Assembly (NCBI GenBank): GCA_016463385.1 | Contig: JAEMRL010000080.1 | Span: 1 to 8,985, forward strand | Direction: 5' to 3' | Source of the DNA: Thermoleophilia bacterium | GTDB taxonomy: Bacteria > Actinomycetota > Thermoleophilia > Miltoncostaeales > Miltoncostaeaceae | Length of the DNA stretch: 8,985 bases | Part shown: one piece after another, positions 1 through 8,749 of the stretch | How the letters are laid out: each line of letters starts with the position of its first letter | Position numbering within the stretch: position 1 is the stretch's first letter | Translations under genes and position numbers: made by a program | Notes under the pieces: generated by a model | The model's database searches: none | What the model was told of the DNA's origin: nothing | The model's input: the letters and a program-made list of their open reading frames with translations, nothing else

Positions 1-465
1 GGCTGCGAGTTCTCCGAGATCGGCAAGCTGCTGCGCGGGCGCGGTGCCGAGGTGGGCGGCCTTGCCGGCCAGCCCGTTGCGCGCCTCGCGCGCGACGTCG
101 TCCAGGGAGCCGCCGGCACGCGCCGCCGCCGCGGCGGCCACCGCGCCCTCCACCAGCGGCGCCTCGCAGAGGAGCGTGCGTGCGCGCACGTCCTCGTCGA
201 GCAGGTCGAGCGCGGTCTCGGCGCTCAGCACGGCCGAGCCGAGGTCCATGAGCACCAGGGCCGAGCGCCCGTCGCCGGTCACCTCCTCGACGGCCGCCAT
301 CACCCGCACGGCATCGGTGCCGATCGGGTCGCCGGGCTCGTCGAGCCCCCCCGCGGCGGCGATGGGGACGTCCGCCCCCGCCATCTCGCGAGCCAGCTCG
401 ACCACGCCCTCGGCCAGGCGCGCGCTGTGCGACACGATCACCAGGCCGACGACGGGCGCGCCCAC
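1..465 (-). CDS. dhaM: DhaM, PTS-dependent dihydroxyacetone kinase phosphotransferase subunit, 3' end cut by the window edge
   Basis: DhaM passes phosphate from the PTS (PEP, enzyme I, HPr) to the ADP bound on DhaL, which then phosphorylates DHA on DhaK in the cytoplasm. The visible 155 residues begin GLVIVSHSARLAEGV, the hallmark start of the EIIA-mannose-like DhaM domain, with the phosphorylatable His at residue 13. Further conserved stretches are the DEPGDPIGTDAV region, LMDLGSAVLSAETAL and LLCEAPLVEGAVAA. The EIIA domain ends near residue 135 and a linker-like stretch runs to the edge, so whether HPr and enzyme-I domains follow, as in E. coli DhaM, cannot be seen. The start is GTG, 4 nt after the glpC stop; its Shine-Dalgarno GGGGTGA (476-470) contains that stop codon, implying coupling to glpC. 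The frame is open to position 1. Family assignment is firm; full domain content is unknown. Confidence 0.92.
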   Translation of the reverse strand, partial: MGAPVVGLVIVSHSARLAEGVVELAREMAGADVPIAAAGGLDEPGDPIGTDAVRVMAAVEEVTGDGRSALVLMDLGSAVLSAETALDLLDEDVRARTLLCEAPLVEGAVAAAAAARAGGSLDDVAREARNGLAGKAAHLGTAPAQQLADLGELAA

Positions 466-469
466 CGCG

Positions 470-1699
470 TCACCCCAGCCCGTACGCCCGGTGCAGCATC
501 TCCACCGGGTGCACCGACGGCCGGTCGGTCGCCGCCGCGATCTGCCAGCGGCACGTCTCCGAGTCGCACACCGACAGCGCGGCGCCGGAGGCGCGGACCT
601 GGTCGAAGAGGGAGCGGCCGACCTCCATCGCGATGTCGTACTTCTCCGCCTTCAGCCCGTAGGTGCCGGCGACGCCGCAGCAGACGGCGTCCACCTGGCT
701 CGCCCGCAGGCCGGGGACCATGGCCATCAGCTCCATCGCCGGGGTGCCCACGCCGTGCCCGCGCTGCTGGCAGGGGGCGTGGTAGGGCACCTCCATGTCC
801 ACCGGCTGCATGTCGCGCTTCAGCTCGCCGCGCTCGTCGAGCATCACCAGGTACTCGCAGATGTCGAACATGCGCTCCGAGACGACCCTGAGGTCGTCGT
901 CGTCCACGCCGAGGATCTCGTGGGCCTCGCGCTTGAGCATCAACCCGCAGCTGGTCGAGGTCGCGACGATGTCGTGCCCGGCGCGCGCGTAGGGCGCCAG
1001 CTGCGCGGCCAGGCGGCGCACGTAGGCCCTCGCGGCGTCGTACTGCCCGTTGCTCTGGAGCGGCAGGCCGCAGCAGCCCTGCTTGGGGATGATCACCTCG
1101 AGGCCGTTGTGCTCGAGCACCTGCACCGCCATCGACGCGGTGCCGGGCTCGTAGAAGTTGGCCGCGCACCCGTGGAAGAAGACCACCTTGCGCTGGGGCG
1201 CGGCCGGGTCCGGCGCCTTCCGGCGGGACCGGGTGCGGCTCTGGAAGGTGCGGCCGGCCCACCGCGGCATCGGCGCCTTGCGGTGGATGCGGAGCACCTT
1301 CTCCAGCAGCAGGCGGAACGGGCCGAAGCTCGTCGTCCAATTGGCCACCGGCCACACCGGCGCGCCCATCCAGCCCGCCAGCGTCGGCCGCGCGATCAGC
1401 CGGTCGCGCAACGACACGCCGCGCCTCTGGGCCAGCTCGGCCTTGGCCTGCGAGTTGATCTCGGCGATCTTCACGCCCTGCGGGCAGACCTGGGTGCAGA
1501 TGCCGCAGCTCGAGCAGTAGTCGAGCGAGGCGTCGGCGTTGGCGTCGCCCCCCCGGTAGCGCTCGGCCTGCGGCCCGACGTACTTGGGTCCGGGGAAGAG
1601 GGGGGTGGCCGCCGCGACCGGGCAGTAGGTCTCGCAGATCGTGCACTTGACGCAGTGGTCGAGCGAGTCGCGCATCAGCTCGTGCAGCGGGTGGGTCAT
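470..1699 (-). CDS. glpC: Anaerobic glycerol-3-phosphate dehydrogenase subunit C (iron-sulfur, quinone-linked)
   Basis: GlpC is the iron-sulfur subunit that tethers GlpAB to the membrane and carries electrons from glycerol-3-phosphate oxidation to the quinone pool. The 409-residue protein is close to the length of E. coli GlpC (396). Two ferredoxin-type clusters are visible: C16, C19, C22, C26P and C62, C65, C68, C72P, each fitting CxxCxxCxxxCP for a 4Fe-4S centre. Two cysteine-rich CCG modules follow, with C178, C209-C210 and C251 in the first and C310, C340-C341 and C378/C383 in the second. The segments CCGVAGTYGLK and ETCRWQI match the family closely. The start ATG overlaps the glpB stop (ATGA), and GGAGGAG sits 2 nt upstream. 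There is no signal peptide or clear membrane helix, so attachment would be peripheral, as in the known family. GlcF-type or LutA-type CCG proteins are alternatives, but the glpAB context excludes them. Confidence 0.96.
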   Translation of the reverse strand: MTHPLHELMRDSLDHCVKCTICETYCPVAAATPLFPGPKYVGPQAERYRGGDANADASLDYCSSCGICTQVCPQGVKIAEINSQAKAELAQRRGVSLRDRLIARPTLAGWMGAPVWPVANWTTSFGPFRLLLEKVLRIHRKAPMPRWAGRTFQSRTRSRRKAPDPAAPQRKVVFFHGCAANFYEPGTASMAVQVLEHNGLEVIIPKQGCCGLPLQSNGQYDAARAYVRRLAAQLAPYARAGHDIVATSTSCGLMLKREAHEILGVDDDDLRVVSERMFDICEYLVMLDERGELKRDMQPVDMEVPYHAPCQQRGHGVGTPAMELMAMVPGLRASQVDAVCCGVAGTYGLKAEKYDIAMEVGRSLFDQVRASGAALSVCDSETCRWQIAAATDRPSVHPVEMLHRAYGLG

Positions 1700-2952
1700 G
1701 TCTCCTCCAGGATGGCGCCGGCGGCCCGGAATCCGCCGGCGATGGCGATGCCCTCACCCGACTTCTCGCGCCACGGCTCGGCACCGGCCACGATCGTGCC
1801 CGCCGCGTGCAGGTTGTCCCAGACAGGTTCCCCGCCGGGGCCCACGGGACGCAGCATCCCGTCGACCGCCACGCCGGACGCCATCAGGGGCTGATGATCG
1901 AGGTGCCGCTCGCTGAGAGGTGCCACGCCCGCGGGCGGGCCGGCCACGGGGAGGTCGAGGACCACCTCGTGAAGGCCGCCATACGAGTCGAGCGCGATCC
2001 CGCCGGCCGAGAAGCCGCCGGTCGCGAGCACCACCGCGTCGGCGGGGAGCGCGCGCGTGCGGGCGGCGTCGCGGACGAGGACCTCCGAGATGCGCCCGTC
2101 GGAGCCGGTCGCGCCGACCGCCTCGACGCCCAGCACCACCCGTCCGCCGGCCCGGGCGAACGCCCCGGTGAGCTCGGTGTTGAGCCGCATGCCGGCCACC
2201 GACGGCGGCACGGTCGGGACCTCGGCGATCGGGGCGCCGACGCGCTCCTGCAGCTCGTCGAACACCTCCCCGGCGCGCGCCATGCCGAGGACCGCCGGCA
2301 GGAGGATGGTCTCGCCGGGCTCGGCCAGGCCGCGCAGCGCCGCGGCGAACTCACCGCGGAAGGCCGGATCGTCGAGCGCCCGCGCATAGACCTGGCCGGC
2401 CACGTCGGCCCGCCCCGGGCGCGGGGATGCGGTGATCTCCGCGTGGCGCGCGCCGACCATGGCGCCACTCGGCAGATCGGCGCGCGCCAGGTTGTCGGCC
2501 AGCAGCCGCGGGAAGAAGTCCTTGAGGCCCGAGAGCCCGACGACGACGAACCGGCCGCCGCCGCGGAGGTCGGCGCCGGCCATCGACGCCGGCGCGAGCG
2601 CCGTCGGCCGCGGCACGCCCACGGCGGTCGGAAGCAGCAGGTTGCGCGGGCCGTCGCCCCTGTAGCGCATCTGCGGCACGCGGTCGGTGAACCACGCCAG
2701 CGCCTCCTCGAGCGCGTCGGCGCCGATCCGGGCATAGGGGTGGTCCGGCCGCTCGGCGACGAACGCGCCGAGGGCCTCGCGCGGGGAGTCCACCCGGCCC
2801 GGCGCGTAGCCCAGAACGTCGATGACGCCGGGCGACAGGGTGAGGCTGCCGACGCCCTTGGCGACCATGGTCACGCGCATCCCGCCCTCGGCCAGGCGCA
2901 CCCCGGCGACGAGGCCCGCGAGCCCCGCACCGATCACGACGGCGCGCCTCAT
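1696..2952 (-). CDS. glpB: Anaerobic glycerol-3-phosphate dehydrogenase subunit B (flavoprotein)
   Basis: GlpB is the second flavin subunit of the GlpABC complex; in E. coli it binds FMN and lies between catalytic GlpA and iron-sulfur GlpC. The product is 418 residues, essentially the family length (about 419). A Rossmann dinucleotide motif starts at once, VVIGAGLAGLVAG with G8, G10 and G13. The family segment SLSPGVIDVLGY-like region lies near residues 36-49 (here SLTLSPGVIDVLGY), and the C-terminal flavin-binding stretch NLHAAGTIVAGAEPWREKSG, followed by GEGIAIAGG, closes the protein. The start ATG overlaps the glpA stop as ATGA, and the stop overlaps glpC in the same way. No good Shine-Dalgarno sequence precedes the ATG (the upstream bases are C-rich), so translation probably depends on ribosomes finishing glpA. 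The open frame extends far upstream inside glpA, but that part is shadow sequence. Confidence 0.95.
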   Translation of the reverse strand: MRRAVVIGAGLAGLVAGVRLAEGGMRVTMVAKGVGSLTLSPGVIDVLGYAPGRVDSPREALGAFVAERPDHPYARIGADALEEALAWFTDRVPQMRYRGDGPRNLLLPTAVGVPRPTALAPASMAGADLRGGGRFVVVGLSGLKDFFPRLLADNLARADLPSGAMVGARHAEITASPRPGRADVAGQVYARALDDPAFRGEFAAALRGLAEPGETILLPAVLGMARAGEVFDELQERVGAPIAEVPTVPPSVAGMRLNTELTGAFARAGGRVVLGVEAVGATGSDGRISEVLVRDAARTRALPADAVVLATGGFSAGGIALDSYGGLHEVVLDLPVAGPPAGVAPLSERHLDHQPLMASGVAVDGMLRPVGPGGEPVWDNLHAAGTIVAGAEPWREKSGEGIAIAGGFRAAGAILEET

Positions 2953-4519
2953 GTGGGCACGGTCACGGGGAGGTGCTCGACGTCGAGCGTCCCCTGGAAG
3001 ATCCAGTCGTCCAGGCAGGCCTGGCGCATCTGGTCGCCGTAGAGGATCGGCTCGAGGCCCAGCCAGCGGTGCTGGAGGAAGGTGAGCAGCAGCTCGTCGG
3101 CGCGCTCGGTCTCCGCGTCCCCGAGGCCGTGGAGGATGCCCGTGGCGCGGTAGGTGCAGAAGCCGCCCTGGCAGGGCCCCATCCCGAGGCGCAGCGCCCG
3201 GCGCACGTCGTCGAGCGTCATCCCGGGCCGCCGCCGGGCCGCCTCCACTAGCTTGCGGCGCGGCATCAGCTCGCACTCGCAGACCAGCTGGTCGTCGGCC
3301 ATCGCCTCCTCCTGGGCGGCGAGGCGCGAGCCGAGCCAGTAGTGGCGCCCGTCCTCCGAGCCGGGGAGGGCTTCGGTGGCGGTGGTGCAGGGTCGCGAAT
3401 CGCCCATCTGCTCGACCATCGCGTCGACGACGGTCTCGGCCATGAGCCGGTAGGTGGTCAGCTTGCCGCCGGTGATCGTCAGGAAGCCCGACACCCCGTC
3501 GCGGCGCAGGTGATCGACGAGCGCCAGACCGCGGCTCATGTGGCGGGTGTCCTCGCCGCCCTCGCCCGCGCGCTCGTCCTTGAAGAGGGGGCGGGCGCCG
3601 GTCCAGGCGTGCAGGGCGCGCGCCTGGCGGAAGCCGGGCACGATCACCTCGCCCGCGTCGAGCATCTGCTGCACCTCGTCGCGCCCGATGGAGTAGTCGT
3701 CGGGGCTGTCGGCCTTCACGTCGGTGGTGCCGATGACGCAGACGGTCCGGATCGGGACGAGGATGTCGCCGTCGCCGGGGTGCTCGCAGCGGTTGACCAC
3801 CGTGCGCACCAGCCGGTGGTTCATGGCGATCATGATCCCCTTGCCGGGCACGACGGTGACGCCCGGGCAGTCGGCCATGTCGGCGATCTCGCCCGCCCAG
3901 ACGCCTCCCGCGTTGATCACGAAGGCGGCCTCGATGCGCACCATCTCGCCGGCCCGGTTGTCGCGGGCGATCACGCCGGCGACCCGGTCGCCCTCGCGGA
4001 TCACCTCGGTGACCCAGTGGTAGGAGAGGATCGCCGCCCCGTGCTCCTGGGCCGAGCGGGCGTTGCCCCACAGCAGCTTCCAGGCGTCGACCGCCCCGTC
4101 CTGCACCTCGAAGGCCCGGGAGATGCCCGGGTTGAGGCGCGGCTCACGCCGCAGGGCCTCGGCGGCCGGTATCTCCTGCACCGGCACGCCGGTCTTCAGG
4201 CACGCGGCCAGGAAGCGGTCGGCGTAGCCCGGGTCGTCGGCCGGCGTGGTGACGAAGAGGCCGCCGGTGTCCTCGACCGCCTCGGCGGCGATCCGCTTCA
4301 CGATCGCGCTCTCCTCGGCGCACTCGGTGGCCGAGCGCTCGTCGGAGATCACATAGCGGCCGCCCGAGTGGAGCAGGCCGTGGAACCGGCCGGTCGTGCC
4401 CTGCCCGAGGTCGACGCGCTCGACCAGGATCGTCCGGTAGCCCCGCACGGCGGCGTCGCGAACGACCCCGAGGCCGGTCGCGCCGCCGCCGATGACCAGG
4501 ACGTCACACTCGTGCGTGA

Positions 4520-4523
<4 letters not shown>
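2949..4523 (-). CDS. glpA: Anaerobic glycerol-3-phosphate dehydrogenase catalytic subunit A, apparent ATA start
   Basis: GlpA oxidises sn-glycerol-3-phosphate to dihydroxyacetone phosphate using FAD. With the start chosen here it has 524 residues (E. coli about 540). The N-terminus is a classical FAD fold, CDVLVIGGGATGLG, with G12, G14 and G17. The family signature GRFHGLLHSGGRY follows (residues 45-57), and TITGGKLTTYRLMAE lies near 349-363. A BFD-like 2Fe-2S domain at the C-terminus has C415xC417 and C451-QGGF-C456, which separates GlpA from the shorter aerobic GlpD. No ATG, GTG or TTG lies in frame within at least 25 codons upstream of the Rossmann motif, and the first GTG downstream (V26) would destroy it. 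An ATA at 4523 overlaps the glpK stop as ATAG and sits 7 nt behind AAGGAGG; the next codon, GTC, is one base from GTG. The stop overlaps glpB (ATGA). Identity is firm; the start codon is unresolved, and a sequencing error is possible. Confidence 0.94.
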
Positions 4524-6034
<1,511 letters not shown>

Positions 6035-6039
6035 GTCGT

Positions 6040-6045
6040 CTCTCC
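6040..6045 (-). promoter_or_regulatory. Shine-Dalgarno fixing the GTG start of glpK
   Basis: GGAGAG lies 5 nt before the GTG at 6034 in the 20-nt dhaL-glpK gap. The frame stays open upstream, but only this GTG gives the family-length N-terminus, and this site supports it. Confidence 0.65.
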
Positions 6046-6054
6046 GATCCGTCG

Positions 6055-6696
6055 TTATACGGCCCACATCCGTGCGGCGGACCGCACGAGGTGGGCACTC
6101 GATGTGGCACCCGGGTCCTGGTGTCCTGCGCTGCGCTCGCCGAGGTAGCTGGCGCGGCCCTTGCGGGCGACCAGCGGGATGGTGGCCCGGGCACCCTCCT
6201 CCGCCGCGTCGGCGCCCCGGGCGAGCGCGTCCGCGAAGGACGCCCCCTCCCCGAGCGCCGCGCTGACCGCGTCGGCGGCCGGCTGGAGTGCATCCACCAT
6301 CGTCTTGTCCTCGAGCTCGGCCTTGCCCCGCGCCCGCACGCCGGCGACGCCGGCGGCCAGGCACGCGGCCCAGCCGTCGGGTGTCAGCCCGTCGGGCCCG
6401 GCCGCCGAGCCGAACTGCAGGAAGAGCGTGCCGTACAGCGGGCCCGCCGCCCCTCCCACCTTCGAGATCAGCGCCATCCCGACCGTCTTCATGAGGGCCG
6501 GGACGTCGGCCGGCGTGGCGGCGTCCACCTTCTCCATGACCGCGCGCATGCCGCGGTCCATGTTGATGCCGTGGTCACCGTCGCCGATCGCCGAGTCGAG
6601 CGCCGTCAGCGCGTCCTTCTCCCGCGCCATCACCGCGGCGAAGTCGCGCAGCCAGGCCACGACCTCATCGACGGTGATGGCCGCGCCATCGCTCAT
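6055..6696 (-). CDS. dhaL: DhaL, ADP-binding subunit of PTS-dependent dihydroxyacetone kinase
   Basis: DhaL holds a tightly bound ADP/ATP that shuttles phosphate from DhaM to DHA bound on DhaK, so the nucleotide acts as a coenzyme rather than being exchanged. The 213 residues match the family length (E. coli 210). The Mg-nucleotide motif LDSAIGDGDHGINM carries D34, D39, D41 and H42. The nucleotide loop is GGAAGPLYGTLF at 81-92, and the C-terminal signature is ARKGRASYLGERSAGHQDPG at 177-196. The loop reads GGAAGPL where I recall GGASGPL as usual, so A84 replaces a Ser. The start ATG overlaps the dhaK stop (ATGA), with only a weak GGTGGGG upstream; glpK follows after 20 nt. A free-standing DhaL with DhaK and DhaM in the same block points to the PTS type rather than the ATP-dependent fused DHA kinase. 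Confidence 0.96.
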   Translation of the reverse strand: MSDGAAITVDEVVAWLRDFAAVMAREKDALTALDSAIGDGDHGINMDRGMRAVMEKVDAATPADVPALMKTVGMALISKVGGAAGPLYGTLFLQFGSAAGPDGLTPDGWAACLAAGVAGVRARGKAELEDKTMVDALQPAADAVSAALGEGASFADALARGADAAEEGARATIPLVARKGRASYLGERSAGHQDPGATSSAHLVRSAARMWAV

Positions 6697-7694
6697 GCGC
6701 CCCACCGCAGCCCGGCGGTGAGCACCGGCGCGTCCCAGAGGCGGATGAGCTCGTCGTCGAGCCGCAGCAGGGTGATCGAGCACCCGGCCATCTCGAGCGA
6801 GGTGATGTACGAGCCGACGAGGTTGCGCGCGATCGTGATGCCGCGCGCCTCCAGGAGCTGCGCGAGCTCGTTGTAGACGAGGTACAGCTCGATCTGCGGC
6901 GTGCCGCCCATCCCGTTGACGAACGCCAGCACCCGGTCGCCCGAGGCGAAGGGCAGGTCGTCGATCACCGGGCCGGCCAGGCGCTCCACGATCTCCTTGG
7001 CCGAGGCCAGGGGCAGCCGCTCGCGGCCGGGCTCGCCGTGGATCCCGATCCCGATCTCCATCTCCTGCTCGCCCAGCTCGAAGGTGGGCTTGCCGGCGGC
7101 GGGCACGGTGCAGGAGGTGAGGGCCATGCCCATCGTGCGGCCCTCGGCGTTCACCCGGCGGCAGAGCTCGGCCACGGCCGCGAGATCCTGACCCTCCTCG
7201 GCGGCCGCGCCGACGATCTTCTCGGCGAGGACCGTGACGCCCACGCCGCGGCGGCCGGCCGTGTAGAGGCTGTCCTGCACCGCGACGTCGTCGTTGGTGA
7301 TGACGGCCTCGATCTCGATGCCCTCCTCGCGGGCGAGGTCGGCCGCCATCTCGAAGTTGAGGATGTCGCCGGTGTAGTTCTTGACGATGTGCAGCACGCC
7401 CGCGCCGCCGTCGACCGCCTTGGTCGCCTCGAGCATCTGGTCGGGCGTGGGCGAGGTGAAGACCTCGCCCGGGCAGGCCACGTCGAGCATCCCGCGCCCG
7501 ACGAATCCGCCGTGCATCGGCTCGTGACCCGAGCCCCCGCCCGAGAGGATCCCGACCTTGCCCTTCACCGGCGCGTCGGCCCTGACCACGTACGCCGGGT
7601 CGGCGTTGACGCGCACGAGGTCGGCGTGCGCCGCCGCGAAGCCCCTGAGGGACTCCGCGACGACATCGGCCGGATCGTTGATGAGCTTCTTCAT
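6693..7694 (-). CDS. dhaK: DhaK, dihydroxyacetone-binding subunit of DHA kinase
   Basis: DhaK binds DHA covalently as a hemiaminal on a histidine and presents it to DhaL for phosphorylation to DHAP. The 333-residue protein shows the family motifs in order: GGGSGHEPMHGGFVG at 52-66 with H57 (equivalent to E. coli H56), KNYTGDILNFEMA at 105-117 with D110 (E. coli D109), NDDVAV at 134-139, and GIGIHGEPG at 215-223 with the substrate-binding H219 (E. coli H218). All catalytic residues are present. The start ATG shares one base with the glpF stop (TGATG); GGAGG ends 10 nt before the start. The stop overlaps dhaL (ATGA). No DhaL-like C-terminal domain is fused to it. The position directly behind glpF links DHA phosphorylation to uptake of glycerol or DHA through the channel. 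Confidence 0.97.
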   Translation of the reverse strand: MKKLINDPADVVAESLRGFAAAHADLVRVNADPAYVVRADAPVKGKVGILSGGGSGHEPMHGGFVGRGMLDVACPGEVFTSPTPDQMLEATKAVDGGAGVLHIVKNYTGDILNFEMAADLAREEGIEIEAVITNDDVAVQDSLYTAGRRGVGVTVLAEKIVGAAAEEGQDLAAVAELCRRVNAEGRTMGMALTSCTVPAAGKPTFELGEQEMEIGIGIHGEPGRERLPLASAKEIVERLAGPVIDDLPFASGDRVLAFVNGMGGTPQIELYLVYNELAQLLEARGITIARNLVGSYITSLEMAGCSITLLRLDDELIRLWDAPVLTAGLRWGA

Positions 7695-8596
7695 CAGAGA
7701 TCGTCCTCCGCCACCTCGCCGCGCTGCGTGAGGTTGGGGTCAGCGGCCTTCATCCGGGCCTTCAGGACGTCGTTGATGAAGAAGTCGTAGACGAACGCGC
7801 CGATCACGGCGCCGATGATGGGTGCCACGATCGGGACCCAGAAGTAGACGCCGAGCGTTCCGCCGGTGTCTCCGGGGAAGGCCGCCTCGCCCCATCCGGC
7901 CACGGCCGTGAACAGGCGCGGGCCGAAGTCGCGGGCCGGGTTGATCGCGTAGCCCGAGTTGGCGCCGAAGGACATGCCGATGGCCATCACGCCGAAGCCG
8001 ATGACGATCGCGCCGAGGTTGGCCTTCGGGGGGATGTTCATCAGGTCGATCACCGCGAACACGATGATGATAAGGAGCATCGTGCCGGTGATCTCGCTGA
8101 TCACCGGGCCCCAGTAGTTGTCGAAATAACCCGCGGGTCCGGTCACGAAGATCCCGACCGTGCTCGCGTCCTTGCTGCCGACGCCCGCCGCGTCCTCTGC
8201 CGCGCTGATCGCGTCGTAGTAGTTCAGGTAGACGATGGCGGCGCCCACGAAGGCGCCGAGCACCTGCGCGACGATGTATCCGGGCACCTTGGCCCATGCG
8301 AACCCGCGCTTGAGCGCGAGGGCGATGGTGACGGCGGGGTTGATGTGCGCCCCGCTGATGCCGCCTGCGACGTAGACGCCCATGATGACCGCCATGCCCC
8401 ATCCGAATGTGATGAGCAGCCAGTCACCATTGCTGATCGTCCCATCCCCGCGCCCGGACTGCGGCAGGCCGGCCACGGCCATCGCCACCACGCCCGTACC
8501 GAACATGATCAGGACGGCGGTGCCGAGGAACTCCGACAGGAGCTCCCCCATCTGGCCCTCGCGCCACCCGGTCTTGCCACGCGTTGCCTCTGCCAT
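7694..8596 (-). CDS. glpF: Glycerol uptake facilitator (aquaglyceroporin)
   Basis: GlpF is a tetrameric inner-membrane channel for passive entry of glycerol and small polyols. The 300 residues (E. coli 281) contain six hydrophobic helices and two re-entrant half helices. The first NPA is in SGAHINPAVTIALA (N86) and the second in GYAINPARDFGPRLF (N219). Asp after NPAR (D223) is the mark of glycerol-conducting rather than water-only channels. Aligning by eye to E. coli GlpF puts W66, G207, Y216 and R222 at the selectivity filter (W48, G191, F200, R206 there). I chose ATG 8596 because GAGGTGG (8607-8601) lies just upstream and the palindrome at 8611-8632 argues that the DNA further upstream is non-coding; an in-frame ATG at 8650 would add 18 residues. 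It is the first gene of the operon, and its stop overlaps dhaK by one base. Confidence 0.96.
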   Translation of the reverse strand: MAEATRGKTGWREGQMGELLSEFLGTAVLIMFGTGVVAMAVAGLPQSGRGDGTISNGDWLLITFGWGMAVIMGVYVAGGISGAHINPAVTIALALKRGFAWAKVPGYIVAQVLGAFVGAAIVYLNYYDAISAAEDAAGVGSKDASTVGIFVTGPAGYFDNYWGPVISEITGTMLLIIIVFAVIDLMNIPPKANLGAIVIGFGVMAIGMSFGANSGYAINPARDFGPRLFTAVAGWGEAAFPGDTGGTLGVYFWVPIVAPIIGAVIGAFVYDFFINDVLKARMKAADPNLTQRGEVAEDDL

Positions 8597-8600
8597 GAGA

Positions 8601-8607
8601 CCACCTC
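8601..8607 (-). promoter_or_regulatory. Shine-Dalgarno of glpF
   Basis: GAGGTGG, whose GAGG core ends 7 nt before the ATG at 8596. It decides the start in favour of 8596 over the longer in-frame ATG at 8650. Confidence 0.65.
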
Positions 8608-8610
8608 TCG

Positions 8611-8632
8611 GATTGTGCCGATCGACACGATC
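8611..8632. promoter_or_regulatory. 22-bp imperfect palindrome upstream of glpF, candidate operator
   Basis: The left half reads GATTGTGCCGA and the right half TCGACACGATC; 9 of 11 positions pair, giving a consensus GATyGTGyCGA arm around a central CGATCG. It ends 14 bp before the glpF ATG and just upstream of its Shine-Dalgarno sequence. That is the usual place for a repressor site overlapping the transcription start of a short leader. Symmetry of this length and position suggests a dimeric helix-turn-helix regulator of the glycerol operon. Which family (DeoR/GlpR, IclR, GntR or other) cannot be told from the site, and no regulator gene is in the window. I saw no second copy before the other genes. 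Confidence 0.5.
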
Positions 8633-8749
8633 TTTTCCCATGTCACCCACCGCGCGAAACCCCCTTCGGGGTACGGCTACAGCGCTCCAGACTCCCCGCC
8701 CGCCAGATTCGCCAAACCCGCCCGTTCCGGCGCGTGATGGCGGACCCGA

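Larger units (their letters stand above)
8597..8749 (-). other. 153-bp intergenic region carrying the presumed operon promoter
   Basis: This is the only gap of any size in the window and the only place for the promoter of glpF-dhaKL-glpKABC-dhaM. It holds the palindrome at 8611-8632, the glpF Shine-Dalgarno sequence and a 5-bp stem hairpin (8659-8672). I could not find convincing -35 and -10 boxes with proper spacing on the minus strand, so the promoter is inferred from layout only. Confidence 0.4.

Noticed and set aside
44..1894. 616-codon open frame on the plus strand, antisense to dhaM, glpC and the glpB 3' end
   Set aside because: Its Arg/Ala/Pro/His-rich translation has no motif, and it lies opposite well-supported genes. 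Long antisense open frames are expected in GC-rich DNA.
8597..8650. 18-residue N-terminal extension of GlpF from the ATG at 8650
   Set aside because: It would cover the palindrome and the Shine-Dalgarno sequence at 8601-8607; the extension is polar and not typical of the family. It cannot be fully excluded without transcript data.
8659..8672. Hairpin ACCCC-CTTC-GGGGT, followed on the minus strand by TT, as a terminator of the upstream gene
   Set aside because: The stem is only 5 bp and the T run only two or three bases. It may be a chance GC hairpin, so it is not called a terminator.
8710..8749. CGCC...GGCG stem followed by GGGTTT just after the upstream stop codon
   Set aside because: A four-pair stem in GC-rich DNA is expected by chance and lacks a proper T tract.
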